From Boswellia sacra (lineage: Eukaryota; Streptophyta; Magnoliopsida; Sapindales; Burseraceae), in the NCBI GenBank assembly GCA_013180625.2, contig SNVD02015884.1, positions 62,001 through 126,000 on the forward strand: DNA of 64,000 nucleotides. The letters are read 5' to 3'. The position numbers and the translations under genes were made by a program. The notes beneath the pieces are model-generated. The model had not been told where the DNA came from. It did no database searches and saw only the letters and a program-made list of their open reading frames with translations. Below, one piece after another: positions 12,264 through 24,238 of this stretch (positions are counted from its first letter, which is position 1; every line of letters begins with the position of its first letter).

Positions 12264-15200
12264 ATGGGTGAAGCTGATCATGAAGCAAGCTCTAACCCTG
12301 TAACACCAAAGTTCCCCACAGTGGCACCAAGATCACCGATATCGGCTCCGCCGTCACAGCTTCACTCCCCTTCTCTCTCACGATCGCCCCTCCTCGCCTC
12401 TCCTGATGTTATAGGGCCTGCAAGCAAGAGAGGAACTCCAAGGCCTTCAACCCCAAGCAGACTGACCCCAGGCAAACTGACCCCCAGCAGGCTAACTCCA
12501 CGCTTTATTACTCCTTTGGGGAGCCCTCTTAGAAAAGCTCTAAAGGCAACAAAGCTTGACCCTAGTGATGCTTGGCTCCCAATCACCGAGTCCCGCAATG
12601 GAAATGCTTACTACGCCGCTTTTCATACTCTTTGTGCTGGAATTGGAATTCAAGCTCTTGTGCTCCCCGTTGCCTTCACTGTTCTTGGATGGTAAGTATT
12701 CTGCTTTAACCTGCTCTAGCTTAGCTTTCTCTCTCTCTCTCTCTCTCTTTTTCTCTATAATTGTTTTATATTATATTCTGCATCTTGATTTGGTTACAGG
12801 GCTTGGGCTGCGATATGCTTGACGCTGATATTCGTTTGGCAACTCTACACGCTTCACATACTAGTGCAACTCCATGAATCTGTGGAGCAAGGCGTGCGTT
12901 ATAGCAGATATCTCCAACTTAGTTGTGCTGCTTTTGGTATGTAGTAGTGTTAATTTTACACTTAAAGTTTGCTAAAAGCAGCATAAAACGTTAAAGATAT
13001 ATTAATGTTATATAGGTTACGACTTACTAGCTTACTCCTTAAAAAAATTAAAGGAGGGTAGTTTTAACGTGTGTTTTAAAAAATTGTATTAATTTTCTTG
13101 AAGATTGTATATATTTTCTACAAAATTGTAAATTTTTTGAAAAAAATTATGTAAAACTCATTAAATACATAAATTTCAAGTAAATCTGCATAATTTATAA
13201 GGATTTAATATATGTCCTTGGAGCACAAATTAAGATTACTCTTAAAAAAAATTTAATTTTTTAGCATATATAACAGTGCATGGAAGGTCTTAAAAACTAA
13301 ATATTATTGTTAATCATAATTCATAAAATTAAGCTTCTAGTAAATTGATTTCTTGACACAGACATACACGAGTAACTCGCGAAAACATGAGATTTTGATT
13401 GGATTGAGTGGCTTATTGTGATGCAGGTGAGAGGCTAGCGAATTGGCTAGTCATGCCGGGGCTAGGGTATCTATCAGTAGGGACATGCATCGCGCTGATC
13501 ATCATCGGAGGGTCAACATCCAAGATATTCTACCAAACTGTATGCGGTGCCACATGCTCGCAGCCACTAACGACCGTTGAGTGGTACTTGGTTTTCATTT
13601 GTGCTGCAGTGATTCTATCTCAGCTGCCCAGCTTGAACTCCATTGCTGGTGTATCGCTGATGGGTGCCCTCACGGCTGTTGGCTACTGTACCGCCATCTG
13701 GGTGATTTCAGTCAAAAAGGGTAGGCTGCCTAATGTGTCGTACAAGACCGTTCGTGGAGAAACAGATGCAGATAATCTTTCTGCTGTTCTAAATGCAATT
13801 GGTATCGTTGCTTTTGCATTTAGAGGCCACAATCTTTCACTTGAGATACAGGTATATAAATTTTACTATTTTAGAGTAGAATTCACTATATAAACGAGAA
13901 GAAAAGAAAGATTAATTGTACAATCATCTATAAGATGAGATTATATGCATAAAATTTTGTTTAAAAAGAAAATTGTTTCGATTTTTTTTCCCCAGAGATA
14001 ATTGTTTCGATTTTTTTTCCCCAGAGATCTTCAATATTAAAGTTTAAGAACAAGAATTTTGTATTTTGCACACTCATTCTAATCCCAAAAAATACTTTTA
14101 CATCTTTCTCTCCAATTTTCAATAGGCATTTTTACAATTAAAATTTTTCAATCCTCTTATAAATAACTATAGTTTATCTCTCCAACTTCTTCTTCCTTGT
14201 ACAAAGGTTTTTATTAATTTTTATTTCCAAGTTTTTTAAAAATGGACATGGTAGCAAATTGGCGTTGACGTTTCTACACACCACTGGGTAGGTGGAAATT
14301 TTTCAGTCTTTAATTATTTGTTTCCTTTCAATTTTTTCGAGCTTGCGAAGGTTGACCTTTGACCATAAAAAATTAATATTAGTCAAACTGTAGGCGGAGA
14401 ATTTGTTAACATCCATCATTTGTGTTGACTGTTCAACGAGTAAGGAAAGGTTTTTCCACAAAATGTAGTTGGTAATCGACTTTTTTGACATCTAACTAAA
14501 CAAGTATTAAACTGTGGAAAATTTAGAGACTTTTTATTTGCAAATTAGAAAATAATTATTCAATCCATTTAATTAATGCCAATTTTGGGCAATTAAATAA
14601 TAATTTGATTGGCTGCATGCAGGCTACCATGCCTTCAAGTGAGAAGCATCCCTCGACTGTGCCAATGTGGAAGGGTGTCAAGTTTGCATATCTAATCATT
14701 GCAATGTGCTTATTCCCTATTGCAATTGGAGGCTACTGGGCATATGGCCAGTTGGTAATATTACAGATTTCTCATTCACTTTTATCATAATTAATGACTT
14801 ATTTCACGTAATTCACATTCTAATATAATTTATATACATTCTGCTAATTAACAGATACCACAAGACGGCATGCTAACAGCCTTGTACTTATTCCATTCTC
14901 GTGACACATCGCGATTTGTGTTAGCATTAGTAAGCATGTTTGTGATAGTCAATGCTGTTAGCTCATTCCAAATCTATGGCATGCAAGTGTTTGATAATAT
15001 GGAGTCAATTTACACAAGGTGGAAGAAGAAGCCCTGTGCATGGTGGCTCCGGTCCATGATTCGGGTCGTTTTCGGGTTCTTTTGCTTCTTTCTAGCTGTG
15101 GCATTTCCATTCTTAGGAAGTGTGGCTGGTCTTGTTGGAGGGCTTGGACTGCCAGTGACATTAGCTTATCCATGTTTCATGTGGCTTAAGTTTAAGAAGC

Positions 15201-15340
15201 CAAAGCAATATAGCCCTATTTGGTTCCTTAACTGGGTGCTTGGTTTCCTAGGAATGATTTTGAGTGGGTTAACGGTTGCAGCTGGAATCTATGTTATAAC
15301 TAGAACTGGTACAAAGCTCAACTTCTTCGACCCTCAGTAA
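12264..15340 (+). CDS. LHT8: LHT8/AATL1-type amino acid transporter, copy 2
   Basis: Five exons: 12264-12691, 12800-12936, 13427-13851, 14623-14754 and 14855-15340, joining in frame to 535 residues. Exon lengths 2, 3 and 4 (137, 425, 132) are identical to copies 1 and 3, as are all intron phases (2, 1, 0, 0). The protein is an AAAP-type plasma- or endomembrane amino acid permease with the same N-terminal Ser/Pro tail. Its pentapeptide array has four units (residues 60-79: RPSTP, SRLTP, GKLTP, SRLTP). It resembles copy 3 more than copy 1 in exon 5 (LALVSMFVIVNAVSSFQIYG), so copies 2 and 3 probably arose from the later duplication. Intron 2 is the longest of the three copies (490 bases), and intron 3 carries a 29-bp tandem repeat. 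All splice sites are canonical and no lesion was seen. Confidence 0.92.
13972..14028 (+). repeat. 29-bp tandem duplication in intron 3 of copy 2
   Basis: Two adjacent, virtually identical copies of a unit beginning ATTGTTTCGATTTTTTTTCC lie at 13972-14000 and 14001-14028. Copy 3 has one related unit at the same place, so the duplication is specific to copy 2 and recent. Confidence 0.85.
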
Positions 15341-17085
15341 TTGAATTCATGTAATGTAATTATAGGTAACTTAGGGAGTGAATTTATGAGTGATTTTATT
15401 GTGTCAAGAGAAAATAATTATAAAATATTTGTTATAGAGCTAGTTAGGATCAATGGAACTATAATTTTTATGTAAAGTGTTACATAAGTTTTAGACCATT
15501 GTATCAATATACTTGTATCAATACGTTTCTATCATTGTGTTTTCAACCATAAAATTCATGTCTTTCTTATATATGTTACTTTTCATATATATATATATAC
15601 TAGTTATGTCATGCATACCAAAATTAAGTTTAATTGTCAAATAGTTGAAATTTTATGTTACAATAATAAAATTCATGACAGTCAATTTAAGAGAAATTTA
15701 CACTTAACACTCCTAAGGTTTGGGTTAACTGAGATCTAGAGATTTTCTTAACTAACATTTTGGTTATTGTAATTAATAAACATAGTTGGATTTAGAGATG
15801 TCAATGTTTGTTTATGAGAAAATACAAGCTTTAAGGTTAATTTTTTCTAGGACTAATTAAATACAGTTAGCCTCAATCTAAGAAGTATCGGTATAAATTA
15901 TACCTATTTAGTTTAGTTATTAATCTCACCCTCTTCTTCGTAATCTTATGAATTTATTTTGGTTAATTCTTAATTGTGATTGTTTTATGTAAGGGAAGGG
16001 ATATCTTGACATAAACTTTTGACACAAGACTGTGCATAATTTTCTAACCATTGATGCACAAAAATTTAATAGTTGAGATGATTAATGAATTGACAACATT
16101 GAATATAACTTTTTTTACTTTTAATCTCAACCATTGAATTTGGTAAACCTTCTTATTTACCTTCATTATTAGAGTTTGAAACTAACTAAATTCATCAATT
16201 GAGGAATTTCATTGATTATAAATTAGAGCCCAATGCTACAAGTTGTACATTTTCAAGCCCAAACAACATGTCCAAGCCCCATTAGCTCAATTTCATTGAT
16301 GGACCGTGAAGCTTGCCACCTCAAAGTGTAATAAAGAAAGTGCTGGTCTAACCGGTCTCCGCTTTCTAATTTCTACCGCTTCAACACTCAATTTTTATTT
16401 TTACTTCTTGATAATTTTGCCCAAAATTGAAATACTCAAAGGGATTCCAAGTATTTCCCGTCGAAATTAAACTCAACACAAGAAAATTGTAGATCAATTT
16501 CTCTTTCAATTCCAAGAGTAGCAGAAAAGCAAAGACCTATTTGCAGTATTGTCTACAGTAGTTGGCCTTTCTACATGGAGAATAGCATCTGGAAAGGTTG
16601 TGAAATCATGCACATAAGCAAGCACCCCTACTCACCTATAAGCTTAATCAACAAGGCTTTCATTTAAAACATTTTAATGTCTTACGTCTTTCTTTTTCTA
16701 AATCTTGTGGTGCGGAAGGACAGCATCAAGCTTTTTATTGACTTTTATTCCTTCTTGTTGGTCCTTCCTCTAGTCTAGTGGCATTGAAGCAAGGATATGA
16801 AGAATCAGATTATTATAATATCATGAACCTGTAAATTAGTCTAAGATGGAATGGAATGGCTACAGCAAAAAAGGACCAAGAGATTGTGTTAAAAGGGTAA
16901 TATGGGAATCAACTGAGGTTTAAAGAGACAAAAATAAGGGTTTAAATTTTTTATTTCATAAATTTAGAAGCAGAGGCTAAAGAGTTAGGACGTGGATACC
17001 AAACAGAACAACTCTATAGAAAAATTGAACAGTATTGAAGACAAGATAGAATAAATAGTGCTATTTAACACACAAGGTAAAGCCA
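15341..17085. other. 3' flank of LHT8-like copy 2
   Basis: 15341-15885 matches 23589-24135 after copy 3. 16220-16320 matches the flank of copy 1. 16530-17085 matches 24690-25080 after copy 3. The segment is part of the duplicated unit; no complete gene was recognised. Confidence 0.6.
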
Positions 17086-17087
17086 GA

Positions 17088-17580
17088 ATACTGATGGTAT
17101 TAGTTATCACTCTGATTATGATCAGTTTTATTCTATAAATTATCTTGGTCAGATAATAGCATATAGAGAAGATAATCCGACTGTGCCACGAGTATTTGCA
17201 TAGATACCACATGACCCAGTAAAAGGTGATTTTGATAAGACACTCTATATTTGGTGGAGTCAACAAGAGAATTGTTTGTGGTTAGACGAGGAGATCAATC
17301 ACGACCTATTGAAGAAGGAAGTAAGAAGCACACTCATGGACTCACAAGATTCCTGCAGGTTTTCAAATTGGACTTCTTAGCATTAAGACATGGACCAAAG
17401 TGGAGAATTTGGGCAGTAGAGCTCTCTTTTTGGGTCATAATTCTTCCATGTCTATTGAAGCATATGATGCTTACTTATTGGGAGCCTAACTCCATAATAT
17501 ACTTCAAAGATGATTGTGTAGAATCCTATCATGGTTTAATCATAGAGGAGGATGGAAGGATATGGACGTTTACAACATGA
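17088..17580 (+). pseudogene. Coding-like fragment of unknown family, duplicated after copies 2 and 3
   Basis: Read in the frame of 17096-17393, the DNA encodes a protein-like stretch (YHSDYDQFYS, then PTVPRVFA-stop-IPHDPVKGDFDKTLYIWW) with one internal stop (TAG near 17201). The paralogue at 25085-25320 encodes YHSDYAQFYSTNHLDQIM and PTVAQVATQIPH in the same way, with several stops. A different frame, 17251-17580, is open for 109 codons but is not preserved in the paralogue. I do not recognise the family. The agreement at protein level suggests a former exon carried along with the transporter duplication and now decaying in both places. Confidence 0.4.
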
Positions 17581-19300
17581 AAGATGGAAGTATTGTCCCA
17601 CATTTTAATGGCCATTCTTATCACAGAATTAGTACACCTATTTGGCTTGAACAAACCTTTGATTCATAAAATGACTTCTATTTAGCTACTTTTTCTCTTC
17701 TTTTTTGGAGATATATATCTCACTTTAGATTTTTTCCTCTTTTTTTTTCCAATAAAATGCATTATATTAATAAAAATAGTTTTAAGATTATAAGCCATAA
17801 AAATTTGTTTATTCTCAATTGCTTGTTTTTTATATAAAATTTAAAGTGTTTATTAGCAATATTACTTTTTGTGTTTCTTCTGTAAGGAACCATAAAAATG
17901 GGTTCTTTTTTGGGGTTGATTTTTAAGAAATAATCAACAGATTTGGTTATTTTCTTAATGGGATATCTAGGTTTTTTGTTTAATTTTATTTTTTTATTTA
18001 AAAAATGGGTTTTTGGTTATACATCACATTGCTTGCTTCATTGCATCTCTTTTTTTCTTTTTCAGTTCTAGTATACACGACCTTCTTCATTTGTTTGAAG
18101 TAGTAATATAAGAAGAGGTAAGGTAGATTATTGTATCAGTATCTATACTGGTCTATTAAATTTTGTTACTTCTTCCTCTTCATGTTTTTTATTCGGTAAA
18201 GTTTCAGTATTGTTTTCCAATTTCTTTTCATCAAGGTTCAACCCAACAAAAAGGTAAGAAGCTTGAATAATAAATGTTGAGGGGGCAATGGCCAAGGCAG
18301 CAACTTTTTGAGGAAAAGAAGATGCAATCTACACCTGATGTACCCAATATTGCTTTCATGTATCTTAAATTTCCTCCTTTTTGGACTAGATATGTGTTGC
18401 TGATTCCAAGAGCATTGATGTTAGCAGAATTTCTGAATCTTACAGAAATTTGAATCAAACGAGAGCTTCTGAAACTAAACTTTGAGAAGGATGAAGATTT
18501 CAGGTTGGTGCTTTTCTTATGTTTAGTGTACAATTTGTTTATTGTCTGACTGCTTAGTTTGCAGTTTTATTACTGAATAGTCATTTATTTTCCCATTAAA
18601 TTGTAAGATTCTTAGATATGTAAGATAATATAGTTGGGTTATCTATTAATTACTCTTTTGATTTCTTGATCTTTATTAACATGACTATTTTTTTCTCCTA
18701 TCTACAACTTTATTTAATTTAGTATATACTAGCTGGTGGTGGCATAATGGGTTGTGCCATCAATATTCCTTTGAGAATGAGGAATCTAAAATCATCGTTT
18801 GATTGATTGTTGCAGGAAAGTGGAAGCTGGGTGGGGAAGATTGTTTATGGTTTGATCTATTTTCTCTGTTTTGCATAACAAAAGCCAGTGGCCCTCCTCT
18901 GTTTCCTCTATTTCAATCAATGCTTTTACAAAATTAAGTGTTTCAATTTAAATAAAGTTTCTATTTTACTCGTTTTTTACGGGAGCTTGGACTCGGTATT
19001 TATCTCAGCACTTAAAAATTCTATAGGTAAAACTTGTTGACGGTAGCTTTGGAGATGGTTTTGTTAAGCAGCACGAAAGGGGCATGTGCATTGGAAGGGA
19101 TGAAATAGAACTTCAGGATGGATAAATACTTCAATAATTTCATACTTTTTGAGTTATGTTTTTGTAATATCATAAATATTTTAAGTCTTTATTTTGTTGA
19201 CGATGTATTTTAGTTTAAATTCTAAATTATGTGAATTAAATTTTAAATAAAATGAAATTAAATTTTTAACAATTGTTTGTCTTACTACATTATATCTTAA
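17581..19300. other. Intergenic, no gene recognised
   Basis: AT-rich sequence. 17758-17824 still matches 25396-25460, which marks the far end of the copy 2/copy 3 duplication. Nothing else with coding character was seen. Confidence 0.5.
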
Positions 19301-19329
19301 ATGAATAGGTTCCTAAAAACGTAAAGAAT

Positions 19330-19565
19330 AAATTATGACTTCTGCAATTCATTTATGTTAGCATTAAAGCAGTTGTAAATCCACAGCGGAGCATGTGGTA
19401 TGTGGACTTTCACGTTAGCACCATTGCAGCCACCAAAAAAAAAAAAAAAAAGACGAGCAGTAAATGTTTTACGGCGCCATTTATAGCCGTCGTAACACAG
19501 ACGTAAATAATTAAGCTTATATGACTACAAAGTAGCAGTAGTAAAAGACAATAATTTTTGTAGTG
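19330..19565 (-). mobile_element. CACTA-like transposon terminus (one end only)
   Basis: The reverse complement at 19565 begins CACTACAAAAATTATTGTC, the consensus start of plant CACTA elements. Homology of the copy 3 promoter to copies 1 and 2 begins at the very next bases (GGTATTAGCCACC, compared with AGGTATAGCCACC at 11740). The opposite terminus was not found within several kilobases, so this is a truncated or rearranged element, and its left boundary here is arbitrary. Confidence 0.5.
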
Positions 19566-19689
19566 GGTATTAGCCACCTTAATGAACTTAATACACATTA
19601 ACGCGACCTCTTGACATGGTCATATATTTATATATAATTATCCTATTGCATTAAAAGTATATACCTTTTAATACCTAACAAATAAAAAC

Positions 19690-20490
19690 GAGAGAAGTTC
19701 ACAAAGTACAGTCTCTCTTCATAAACATTTAGGTACAGTCTCTCTTCATAAAAACTGTACCTGCAAAAAAAAAAAAAAAACCCCACTTCATTTTTGTGAA
19801 TTTCAATTACTAATAAAACAGAAAACAAAAGGGTTCTTGCATTAAAATCAATACAGCTACTAGCAATGAAAATTTTCAAATTTTGACTCAATTTAGCAAA
19901 ACCATTAACTAAATTTAAGCAAATCACTAGTCAAAGTGTGATCAATGGTGATGCCGAAGGACGAAGCAACAACGGTAGCAATCTTCGGCTGATTCTTTTG
20001 TACGAAACGTGATGCATCCGACGCTGTTTCAATTGATGTAGATGCGAGAGATGGCGCTGTAGGTCTCGAACCTCGATTTCAAATAAAGGACGGAGCAATT
20101 GGGAGAGACGATGGCCTTTGGAGGCTGAAGTAGCGTCGTGGCACATGAAAGATAAGATAAAGCCATCGTCCAAGCCTCAAAACTTTTGCGTTCAGAGATA
20201 GAGAGGATCGGTGAGAAAGTTCAAAGAGAGGTGGTGAATTAAGAGAAAGGATAAGTTTTTTTATTTTTTTTTGTTATAATATTTTGATTCAGTTTTTTAT
20301 TATTTAATTTATATTATAAGATTTATTAAGGGTTCATGACATATATATGTCCTTTTTCTTTTCATTATTTATTAATACTAAATTTTTATTGGCATAAATT
20401 ATCCAAATTGCCTTGATATTATTAAAGTCAAACTAACTGCAATTAAAGATGGGGATTGGTGTCTCAGTTTGATATTTGACTGGGAGTTTT
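19690..20490. mobile_element. About 800-bp insertion in the copy 3 promoter, unclassified
   Basis: In copy 1 the CACCTTTTAACACC block runs directly into AAGAACTCTTATATTGCAC (6148-6188). In copy 3 the same two blocks are about 800 bases apart. The inserted DNA has a 19-base direct repeat (GTACAGTCTCTCTTCATAA, near 19707 and 19734), a 16-A tract, and a GC-richer central part (19930-20210) with an 80-codon minus-strand frame of no known family. It places foreign DNA about 170 bases before the start codon. Confidence 0.55.
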
Positions 20491-20536
20491 GCCAGAAATG
20501 AGAACTCTTATGTTGCACCATTTGCATTGCGAGGTG

Positions 20537-20544
20537 TATATATA
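20537..20544 (+). promoter_or_regulatory. TATA box of LHT8-like copy 3
   Basis: TATATATA followed by AAAAAG, about 120 bases before the ATG, in the block shared with copies 1 and 2; it lies just downstream of the promoter insertion. Confidence 0.65.
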
Positions 20545-20662
20545 AAAAGACATTTAATGCATCTTGTTGAGCGTATGCAAAGGGAAGTGAAAGAGCAAAA
20601 GCCCCCGTATATAGATACACCTAGTAACTAGCTAGCTCAGCTAGCACCAAAGAGTGTTCAAA

Positions 20663-21874
20663 ATGGGTGAAGCTGATCATGAAGCAAGCTCTGACCCTGT
20701 AACACCAAAGCTCCCCACCGTGGCACCAAGGTCACCGATATCGGCTCCGCCGTCACAGCTTCACTCCCCTTCTCTCTCACGATCGCCCCTCCTCGCCTCT
20801 CCTGATGTTATAGGGCCTGCAAGCAAGAAAGGAACTCCAAGGGCTTCAACCCTAAGCGGACTGACCCCTAGCAGGCTAACCCCACGCTTTATTACTCCTT
20901 TGGGGAGCCCTGTCAGGAAAGCTCTAAAGGCAACAAAGCTTGAACCTAGTGATGCTTGGCTCCCAATCACCGAGTCCCGCAATGGAAATGCTTACTACGC
21001 CGCTTTTCATACTCTCTGTGCTGGAATTGGAACTCAAGCTCTTGTGCTCCCCGTTGCCTTCACTGTTCTTGGATGGTAAGTATTCTGCTTTAACCTGCTC
21101 TAGCTTAGCTTTCTCTCTGAGCTGTAGCCGTTTTATCTTATATTCTATATCTTGATTTGGTTACAGGGCTTGGGGTGCGATATGCCTGACGCTGATATTC
21201 ATTTGGCAACTCTACACACTCTACATACTAGTGCAACTCCATGAATCTGTGGAACAGGGCGTGCGTTATAACAGATACCTTCAACTTAGTTGTGCTGCTT
21301 TTGGTATGTAGCAGGTTTTACACTTAAATTGATTTCTTGACACAGATATACACAACTAACTAGCGAAAACATGAGAGTTTGATTTGATTGAATGGCTTAC
21401 TATGATGCAGGTAAGAGGCTAGCGAATTGGATAGTCCAGCCAGGGCTAGGGTACCTATCAGTAGGGACATGCATCGCTCTGATCATCCTCGGGGGCTCAA
21501 CATCCAAGATGTTCTTCCAAACTGTATGCGGTGCCACATGCTCGCAGCGACTAACGACCGTGGAGTGGTACTTGGTTTTCACTGGTGCTGCAGTAATTCT
21601 ATCTCAGCTGCCCAACTTGAACTCCATTGCTGGTGTATCGCTAATGGGTGCCCTCACTGCTGTTGGCTACTGTACAGCCATCTGGGTGATTTCAGTTAAA
21701 AACGGTAGGCTGCCTAGTGTGTCATACAAGACTATTCGCGGAGAAACAGATGCAGATAAAATTTCTGCTGTTCTGAATGCAATTGGTATCGTTGCTTTTG
21801 CATTTAGAGGCCACAATCTTTCACTTGAGATACAGGTACATAAATTTTACTATTTTAGAGTAGAATTCACTAGC

Positions 21875-21913
<39 letters not shown>

Positions 21914-23588
21914 AAGAAAAATCAATTGTATGATGATATATAAGATGGGTCGTACGCATAAAATTAAAAAACAAAAAATCACGTTCTCGATCGATTTTTT
22001 TCCCCAAAGGTCTTCAATATTGAAGTTTAAAAACAAGAATTTTGTATCCTGCACACTCCTTGTAATCCCAAAAATTATTTTTACTTCTTTCTCTCTAATT
22101 TTCAATGGGCATTTTCATAATTAAAATTTCCCAATCCTCTTATAAATTTTCAAGGGGCAACACAGATGGTATTAGACATGGGACATGATGCTTGGTTGTA
22201 TCGAGGTCTCACCGTCTCAGGTTCGAACCCTTCTAATGAAGACCTTCCTCAGGTTCGAACCCTTTTGATGGAGACCTTCTGTGGAGCTTGAATATTTCAT
22301 ACTTTTTTACCTTTCCGATGGAGACCCTCTAGTGGAGCTTAAAGATTTCACACTTTTTGAATACCGGATTCTAGCACTGGGGCGCATTACTGTTATCCGA
22401 AAAGAAAAACTATAATTTATCTTCCCAACTTCTTCTTCCTTATATAATTTTTATTAATTTTATTTCTATTTTAAAAAAAAAATGGACAAGGATGGTAGCA
22501 AATTGGCGTTGACGTTTCTACATACCACTGGGTAGTTGGAATTTTCCAGTCTTTAATTAGTTGTTTCCCTTGAATTATTTCGAGCTTGCAACCAAGGTTG
22601 ACCTTTGACCATAAGAAACTATAATATTAGTCAAACCGTAGGCGGAGAATTTGTTCATGACATGCATCAATTTTATGTGCTGAACGTTCAACAAGTAACG
22701 AAAGCTTTTTCCACAGATTGTGGTTGGTAATTAATCGACTTTTTGACATCTGCCTAAACCAGTATTAAGGTGTGGATATTTTAATGGCCTTTCATGTGGA
22801 AATTAGAAAATCATATATTCAATCCATTTAATTAATGCCAATTTTTGGCAATTAAATAATAATTTGATTGGCTGCAGGCTACCATGCCTTCAAATGAGAA
22901 GCATCCCTCGACTGTGCCAATGTGGAGGGGTGTCAAGTTTGCATATCTAATCATTGCAATGTGCTTGTTCCCTATTGCAATTGGAGGCTATTGGGCATAC
23001 GGCCAATTGGTAATATTACAAATCTTCTTATTCATTTTTATCATAATTAATGACTCATTTCACGTAATTCGATCAGATTCTAATGTATCTGCTAATTAAC
23101 AGATACCACAAGACGGCCTGCTAAAAGCCTTGTACTTATTCCACTCTGGTGACACATCGCGATTTGTGTTAGCATTAGTAAGCATGTTTGTGATAGTCAA
23201 TGCTGTTAGCTCATTCCAAATATATGGCATGCAAGAGTTTGATAATGTGGAGTCAATTTACACAAGATGGAAGAAGAAGCCCTGTGCATGGTGGCTCCGG
23301 TCGATGATTCGGGTCGTTTTTGGGTTCTTTTGCTTCTTTCTAGCTGTGGCATTTCCATTCTTAGGAAGTGTGGCTGGTCTAGTTGGAGGGCTTGGACTGC
23401 CAGTGACATTAGCTTATCCATGTTTCATGTGGCTTAAGATTAAGAAGCCAAAGCAATATAGCCCTATTTGGTTCCTTAACTGGGTGCTCGGTTTCCTAGG
23501 AATGATTTTGAGTGGGTTAACGGTTGTAGCTGGAATCTATGTGATAACTAGAACTGGTACCAAGCTCAACTTCTTCGACCCTCAGTAA
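20663..23588 (+). CDS. LHT8: LHT8/AATL1-type amino acid transporter, copy 3
   Basis: Five exons: 20663-21075, 21167-21303, 21411-21835, 22878-23009 and 23103-23588, joining in frame to 530 residues. It is an AAAP-superfamily amino acid permease like its two upstream neighbours, with the same intron phases. The N-terminal tail carries only three pentapeptide units (residues 60-74: RASTL, SGLTP, SRLTP), and the first two have lost the RLTP consensus. The DAWLPITESRNGNA signature and the C-terminal FFDPQ are intact. Intron 2 is short (107 bases). Intron 3 contains a (GA)n run and a roughly 260-bp SINE-like insertion that copies 1 and 2 lack. No frame lesion was seen, so the gene should be functional, although its promoter beyond about -170 differs from the other copies. 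Confidence 0.92.
21875..21910. repeat. (A)n(GA)n microsatellite in intron 3 of copy 3
   Basis: Nine A residues run into a GA dinucleotide tract of about 13 units. Copies 1 and 2 lack it. Confidence 0.9.
22147..22408 (+). mobile_element. SINE-like insertion in intron 3 of copy 3
   Basis: Copy 2 reads CCTCTTATAAATAACTATAG without a break. Copy 3 has about 262 extra bases after CCTCTTATAAA. The insert holds two GGTTCGAACCC motifs (22219-22229 and 22252-22262), the form of a tRNA/pol III B box. It also has three imperfect repeats of GATGGAGACC..CT.GTGGAGCTT. A tRNA-derived SINE fits best. No convincing target duplication or poly(A) tail was found, so the class is provisional. Confidence 0.5.
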
Positions 23589-24238
23589 TTGAATTCATGA
23601 AATGTAATTATAGGCAACTTAAGGGAGTGAATTATGAGTGATTTTATGTTGTGTCAAGAGAAAATAATTATAAACTATTTGTTATAAAGCTAGTTAGGAT
23701 CGATGGAACCATAAGTTTTATGTAAAGTGTTACTTAAGTTTTAGACCATTGTATCAATATACTTGTATTAATACGTTTGTATCAATGTGTTTTTTAACCA
23801 TAAACATTAATTATGTCTTTCTATATATGTTTTTTTTTTCATATATATTAGTCATGCATGCCAAATTTAAGTTTAATTATCAAATAGTTGATATTTAATG
23901 TTACAAGAATAAAATTCATAGTCAATTTAAGAGAAATTTACACTTGACACTCGTGAGATTTGGGTTAAATAACTTAGATTTAGAGTTTTGCAAAACTAAC
24001 ATTTTGATTATTATAATTAATATACATAGTTGGACTTACAGATGTTAATGTTTGTTTTTCAGAAATATAAGCTTTATAAGCATTAGGTTAATTTTTTTTC
24101 TAGGACTACATATAGTTACACTCAATCTAAGAAGTATCATTAAAAATAACATTCCTTATTATGGGCCGTTTGGTATAGGGAATGGAAAACTGAAACCTAC
24201 CCCTTGTTTTGTACACCAAACCTATTTTTTATACCCAA
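23589..24238. other. 3' flank of LHT8-like copy 3
   Basis: Collinear with 15341-15885 to about 24135. From about 24160 (GGGCCGTTTGGTATAGGGAA) it is new sequence not present after copy 2. Confidence 0.55.
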
